NCBI GenBank assembly: GCA_020205615.1
Contig: CM035166.1
Location: 81,707,135-81,771,134 of the forward strand
Direction of reading: 5' to 3'
DNA: 64,000 nt
DNA from: Panax quinquefolius
Taxonomy: Eukaryota; Streptophyta; Magnoliopsida; Apiales; Araliaceae
This document shows positions 59,409 through 64,000 of this stretch, one piece after another. The number at the start of each line of letters is the position of its first letter. Within the stretch, counting starts at the first letter, position 1. The translations under genes and the position numbers were made by a program. The notes under the pieces were generated by a model. That model had not been told where the DNA came from. It saw only the letters and a program-made list of their open reading frames with translations, and searched no databases.

Positions 59409-60472
59409 AACCTACGCCAAGTCCTCACAAGTCGAGGTCTCTACACTGAAGTTCAAATTTGGGCAGTAAGAGAATAAAAAGTCGGGTCGTGAATAAAAAG
59501 TACAAGGAAATGGGGCACAAGCACCCAACAGTTAAAATAAACTCCAAATCGCCTCAAAAAGGGTGAGGTATGTTTCTACATCTAGTCAAGTCAATTAAAC
59601 ATGTGCATCAACCTAGGATAATAGACTCCTAAGATCATCACATCATGCATGGTCTGCACATGTGTGCAACCACGCTCTATCAGCACACATCTCCATTAAA
59701 AAGTTAAACATGCATCCCCAATAGAGTTAAATATGCATACACATTAAATACCCAGACTTGATAAAAAAATTCAATATTAAAAACTACCGTTCGAGTAGGC
59801 ATCGAGACAGTCCGGTGATGAAAGCCTTTGTAAACTACCATTCGAGTAGGCATCGAGACATTTCAATGATGTAAGCCTTTGTAAACTACCATTCGAGTAG
59901 GCATCGAGATAGTCTAGTGATCAACCGTGGTCAACTACCAGCAGGGTAGGAACCGTTGTTAACTGCCAACAGGGTAGACACCATTGTCAACTTCCAGCAT
60001 GGTAGGCATCGTTGTTAACTGCCAGCGGGGTAAGCATCCTTGTAAACTATCAGCGTATACATCAGGAAGGTTTGGTGATTTCAGAACGTCATCCCAGTAG
60101 AGATGTAGAAAACATCTCAATTTATCTTCATCAAACAAGCATCGACAACACAGATAAAAAACCAAACCAATGGAGTCAACACCAACATAGGCATCAACAA
60201 TAACTAGTAATGGTAAATAAATTTGCGATGTGCGAAGTGCGATTTGCGATTTACAAATTGTGATGTGTGAGTTGCGAAGTGCGATTGGATAAGTGCGAAG
60301 TGTGAAATGCGAAATGCGATGTGCGATTTGCGAACTACGATTTGCGAAAGCATTTTAACATTGATCGTAACATTCATTGCATTACGATTTGCATCATTAA
60401 ATATACCTTGTCATATTTCAAGTGTCTAGTAATCTTTATCATGTTCATTCCATTATATTGCATAACCATGAT
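59409..60472 (+). repeat. Tat 3' non-coding region with minisatellites
   Basis: 59780-59935: three 51-bp units with AACTACC.TTCGAGTAGGCATC and GTGATGAAAGCCTTTG. 59932-60060: five shorter 27-28-bp units around AACTGCCAGCGGGGTAGGCATC, derived from the same core. 60215-60355: 8-10-bp units (GTGCGAAGTGCGAT, TTGCGATTTGCGA). No gene. Confidence 0.8.
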
Positions 60473-60485
60473 AAAGAGGGGCATC
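60473..60485 (+). other. Polypurine tract of the Tat element
   Basis: AAAGAGGGGCATC followed directly by TATAGACACTCG. A GGGGCATC tract next to an LTR beginning TGTAGACACC is typical of Tat/Ogre elements; here the TG is mutated to TA. Confidence 0.7.
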
Positions 60486-61126
60486 TATAGACACTCGAAA
60501 TTTCGTTCTCCTGTTACTAATTATGCAGAAGGGTAAAATCATCTTTTATCACACTCCAAAAATAACCCCGAAGGACCACAACATCAAATCTAACCACGGA
60601 GAAATCCTTGTGGAACATCAAATCAACCTTGGAGATCAACTCTAAGGAAAAGAAAAGTTGGCAGCAATCAAACCCTGGAGACAACCCCGAAGGACAGCCA
60701 AAAGCCCCGTCAACCTTGGAGACAACCTCCGAAAGGGAAAAACGGTCAATTTGACCAGTCAACTTCCACAATCCTAATACAACTACAAATAGGGTCACAA
60801 AGAGCCATTGCAGTAATTCCGAGCGCAAACCACACAAAACAGCTCAACAGACTGCCTACGAAAACTCGAAGATGCCATTTTAGTCATGGACCCATCTTCC
60901 CGAATTCAGAAAAGGGCAAGCCCTATGTCATTAAGTATCTCTCAAAAAGAGCTTTTCCGAATGGAATGACACGCCTCCATCAGACTCCTGGATTGAAGTT
61001 ATATAAGTTTGAGCAGACAACGCATTGGCTGAAGTGCACGTACTTGGAGACGACAAGACCCATGGGACCTAGACCCTCCCAGACAGCCGTAGGTCTGCAG
61101 CGGGTAGACTCGCAACTATTTTGGTC

Positions 61127-61134
61127 TATAAATA
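61127..61134 (+). promoter_or_regulatory. TATA box of the Tat LTR
   Basis: TATAAATA in GGTCTATAAATAAGACCCC; a purine-rich stretch (GTAGAGAAAAAAAGG) follows about 25 bases later. Confidence 0.65.
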
Positions 61135-61511
61135 AGACCCCCTATCAGCCATAAAATGTAGAGAAAAAAAGGAAAAATGAGAGAAAACTTTGTCCATTTC
61201 AGCTCTTAACCCTTCCTATAGTGTTCCAAACTTCAATATTCTTCCTTCTAAACACTTGTATACATATATTCTACAATATATCAAATTTTAACTGGTGGAA
61301 ACCGAGTTTTCAAGATCCAAAAGTGGTCTGAAACCTTCTTTGTAGCACACTGTAAGATTTTTTCAGATTTGAAGCTTTCTACTACTTTAATATATATATA
61401 TATATATAATTCCCAGTTTGGTCTGGATTCTAAATTCGTTGCCTTTTTACTGTTCTTATATATAAATATATATATTTACATTTAACAGTCATGCCTGGAT
61501 TCCAAATTAAG

Positions 61512-61527
61512 TGGCATTTGATCGTTG

Positions 61528-61577
<50 letters not shown>
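61512..61577. repeat. (TA)n microsatellite
   Basis: About 33 uninterrupted AT units a few bases before the MITE, which may have inserted at the edge of this repeat. Confidence 0.9.
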
Positions 61578-61580
<3 letters not shown>

Positions 61581-61582
61581 TA

Positions 61583-61774
61583 AGTGCATACCCTTATCTT
61601 ACTCACCGTGCTCACCCCCTTTAGTATTTGACGGTTTCGATCATACAACCATCATCTATACTTTTAGCGACGGACAACATATGGCGTTGCTAAAAGTATA
61701 GACGATTATTATGATCGAAAAACCGTCGCTTAAAAAGGGGGGTGAGCACGGTGAGTAAGATAAGGGTATGCACT
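61583..61774. mobile_element. MITE-like inverted-repeat element (192 bp)
   Basis: The two halves are near-complete inverted copies. The outer 37 bases (AGTGCATACCCTTATCTTAC...CTCACCCCC) match perfectly, and similarity continues inward to TATACTTTTAGC, leaving a short loop around 61675-61690. The whole could fold into one long hairpin. No ORF. Superfamily unclear: a TAA/TGA flank is compatible with a 3-bp Harbinger-type duplication carrying one mutation, but this is weak. Confidence 0.85.
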
Positions 61775-62632
61775 GATCGACTGCATATATATATATATTA
61801 ATTGTTTACTGTGTTTAAATATTTGTTTTAACTGCTCATTTAATGTAAATCCATAATATGTAAATCTGTGGAGTAGATTTATCTAAATCTAGCCATATTT
61901 AACTTTTAACCGGTTTAAAAATTACAAAACCCGAACCGTTGAGCGAGAATGGCTAAGATTTATTTAAATCTAGTTTTCTTTCTAGTTTTTATAAATATTA
62001 AGCAACTCTGTGAGCCTAGGAGCCACGTGATCTAAGATCCAGCTGATAGATCTAGATCTGGTTCCCATGATGGACCTTCTTTAGCTATACACCTAGCTTG
62101 TAAATCCTATTTATGGTGTTTGGAAATCCTTCGATGGCTTTAATGCCCATAACGAGCCCGACACTTGTATGTATATTATTTTATCGAAGATGCTTTGCAT
62201 CTCGAAAATAAAATCACTTAAAGTAGAATATGGAATAAAATGGAAGTATCAAATGCCTCAATTACTATGTGATCATAAGGGTTTGAAAACCTGTTTTCAA
62301 AACATCATTTCCATACATACTGCTTAAAATTGAACTTTTATGAAAATTAAACCCTTTGTATATAAGTGCAAACGAGGCATAACACTACTTCCAAATAATG
62401 CTAGGCCCAATACACACACACACTTCAGATAAATTAAGGAATTAAAAAGACGTGGTAACCGTATTTTCATAGAAGTCGGGGGGTGACTAACACCTTCCCC
62501 CCGCTTAATCAAGCCCTCGAACTCTGTGAATCTCGGTTTCCAAAGCCTATTAAATAGAGTCTAATATTAAGGCCTTTGTGCAAACCTTTTCAAAATCGGC
62601 TGAGTTGGTACAACCATTTCAAAACTACCAAC

Positions 62633-62640
62633 TGGCGACT
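62633..62640 (+). other. Possible Tat primer-binding site
   Basis: TGGCGACT two bases after the LTR end. Tat/Ogre elements often use a PBS beginning TGGCGACTCC, thought to match a tRNA-Arg. Only the first eight bases agree, so it is tentative. Confidence 0.4.
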
Positions 62641-64000
62641 TTTAATTTTCAAATCGTCGACATTTTGTGTCGGATCCTTTTCAAACTCACCCTTTCAAAC
62701 AAAACTCAACACAGAGAACATAAAGGGTAAAAAGATGAATTTTAGAAAAGACAAAATTTTTCCCGACGTCGATATATCACATAAGGAATAACATACACCA
62801 ATTAGTCATATATTTGACTTACGCATTGGTTTAAACTTAAACTTAAGTCTTATGGTTCACATTCTTTTACTTAAGTTCACGAAAAAACTTTTTTTGGTCG
62901 TCTTTCAGCGTTATGACATACGGAGATGTCTTAACTCCTACCATTATTATCAACGATAGATTCACAATAATCTTTCCTTCTTTCTAGTTTAACTTGTCTG
63001 AAGCATTACAACTGTAATGTTCGTTAAGTAAATTATCATTCCTTATGGCTTTCTGACAAAAAAATGTCATACCTCAGGATTATTCATTAATGTATAACTC
63101 ATAAAATCTTGTGTATGCTAAGAACAACATTAAATGTTAAGACTATACGTTCATAGCCTTTACACATTTTACACTATCTCTACTTCGAATCTTACAATGT
63201 CCGGGTAATTTAACTCAAAACATCTTTCAAGTTATTATCATTAACTCAAATTCTTAACATTATATGTTAATCATTAATCTTCATTATCCTACGTTTAAAC
63301 CATACAAGATGTGTAGGTTAAACATGTTTAAGTTACGCATACACTCAACACCTTCAAATCGATTTAAGTGTTTTACGTTTACATTTCTTTCTAACATTCT
63401 CTATCCAATTCAACTCGGATTATTCGTTAATCTCATTACCGTTTGTTATGGATTTATTGACAATTACACATCATACTTTAATTACATTCATTAAAGTTTA
63501 AGTTATACGAACAACGTATACTTAGAACATTCATTTTACTTGAATATAGTCTACCGTATTTCCCAATATGGGATCCTGCATTCCAATTACGCTCTTTGCG
63601 TTTATATTTTACGAGCTCCAAATCAATTCTTGATTATCATACTTTAATAACATTCATCAACGTCTAAGATATACAAGTCAATGTATGCTTAGAACGCCAT
63701 TCGACGCGAATACGATTCACGGATAACGTTTACGTACTTTACGTACACTTTGTTCGTCTTTTATACTTTCATTCAACCTTTACTAAAGGTTTAGATCACT
63801 TCTTTAAGTGTTACATTACATGAACTTTTTGTTTATTATCTCTCGCATATCGTTCCCCTAAGAATTGAAAGCGCTTAAAACTCATTTTGGGCTTTTGCCA
63901 TGCACCGCTACGCGATGTCGGGCCCCTTTGTTAACCTAACACCGCAAATACTAACTAACTAAAGATGCTTGGCTCTCGAGGAGACATTGCAGTGACTCCT
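62641..64000 (+). other. Non-coding sequence after the Tat LTR, possible leader of a second Tat copy
   Basis: No gene that I can support. From about 63080 it holds degenerate repeats of roughly 165 bp (compare CATACTTTAATTACATTCATTAAAG at 63472 with CATACTTTAATAACATTCATCAACG at 63638, both followed by TATACTTAGAAC or TATGCTTAGAAC). Short ORFs are AT-rich and featureless. Confidence 0.4.

Larger units (their letters stand above)
29649..60485 (+). mobile_element. Element E: Tat/Ogre-like gypsy remnant, split by D, F and solo LTR G
   Basis: Gag sequence at 29649-30112 resumes in register at 41340 (EAPY|FERILACI) once element D and one CCTTAC copy are removed. Tat-style non-coding repeats follow at 43390-44840, 54257-55673 and 59404-60485, then a polypurine tract and an LTR at 60486. 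No RT, RNase H or integrase is readable in any of these pieces, so the element is gag-only as seen here, through deletion or non-autonomy. The 5' part and 5' LTR are missing: gag is cut at its N-terminal side near 29649. Confidence 0.7.
60486..62630 (+). repeat. Tat/Ogre-type LTR (about 2.1 kb)
   Basis: Left end after the polypurine tract; right end ...AAAACTACCA just before a PBS-like TGGCGACT. It contains a TATA box at 61127-61134, TA repeats (about 61390-61407 and 61512-61577), a MITE at 61583-61774 and, toward the end, the phrase GGGGGGTGACTAACACCTTC (62478-62497), which I associate with the end of Tat LTRs. Only one copy is in the window, so its borders rest on these signals rather than on a second LTR. 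Confidence 0.65.

Overview
The window is plant nuclear DNA made almost entirely of LTR retrotransposons nested inside one another. I find no convincing host gene, tRNA, rRNA or CRISPR array. The evidence is AT-rich sequence, long LTRs ending in TG...CA, primer-binding sites of the plant initiator-Met type, Ty3/gypsy pol genes ending in a chromodomain (the Tekay/Del kind of chromovirus), a Tat/Ogre-type gag and a Ty1/copia element. This fits a repeat-rich, probably pericentromeric region of a large flowering-plant genome. The species cannot be told from the sequence. || Layout. (A) <1-10112, plus strand: a Tekay-like gypsy element cut by the window edge. It has a coiled-coil ORF before gag, a broken gag-pro-pol and a 3.17 kb 3' LTR. 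10113-10897 is AT-rich filler. (B) 10898-29483, plus: a second chromovirus with about 2.6 kb LTRs. Its integrase is split by (C) 17183-25750, minus: a copy of the same family in the opposite orientation, with a perfect TCAAA target duplication. C has lost its capsid, RT, RNase H and integrase and carries a block of relic LTR with a 57-bp tandem array instead. (E) A gag-bearing Tat/Ogre-like remnant begins near 29649 and runs in pieces to the LTR at 60486-62630. It is split by three insertions: (D) 30113-41339, plus, a gag-only chromovirus relative with 4.5 kb LTRs and a CCTTAC duplication; (F) 44841-54256, plus, a Ty1/copia element with GTTAA duplications; and (G) 55674-59403, minus, a solo LTR with ATGTC duplications. 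Removing these three restores a continuous older element. A 192-bp inverted-repeat element (MITE-like) sits inside the Tat LTR. || Relations between the elements. None is an intact autonomous copy. A and B carry all pol domains but are broken by stops and frameshifts, several of them in A-runs. C, D and probably E are pol-deficient derivatives that would have needed proteins from relatives. F has nearly identical LTRs around a ruined pol, so its last jump probably used enzymes made elsewhere. The most notable points are the gag-only element D with giant LTRs, the acidic coiled-coil ORF placed before gag in A and (degraded) in D, and the telo-box cluster upstream of the TATA box in the LTRs of D and G. 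Many differences between repeat copies fall in short blocks at C-N-G sites or homopolymers, so some frameshifts may be sequence-quality artefacts rather than biology.
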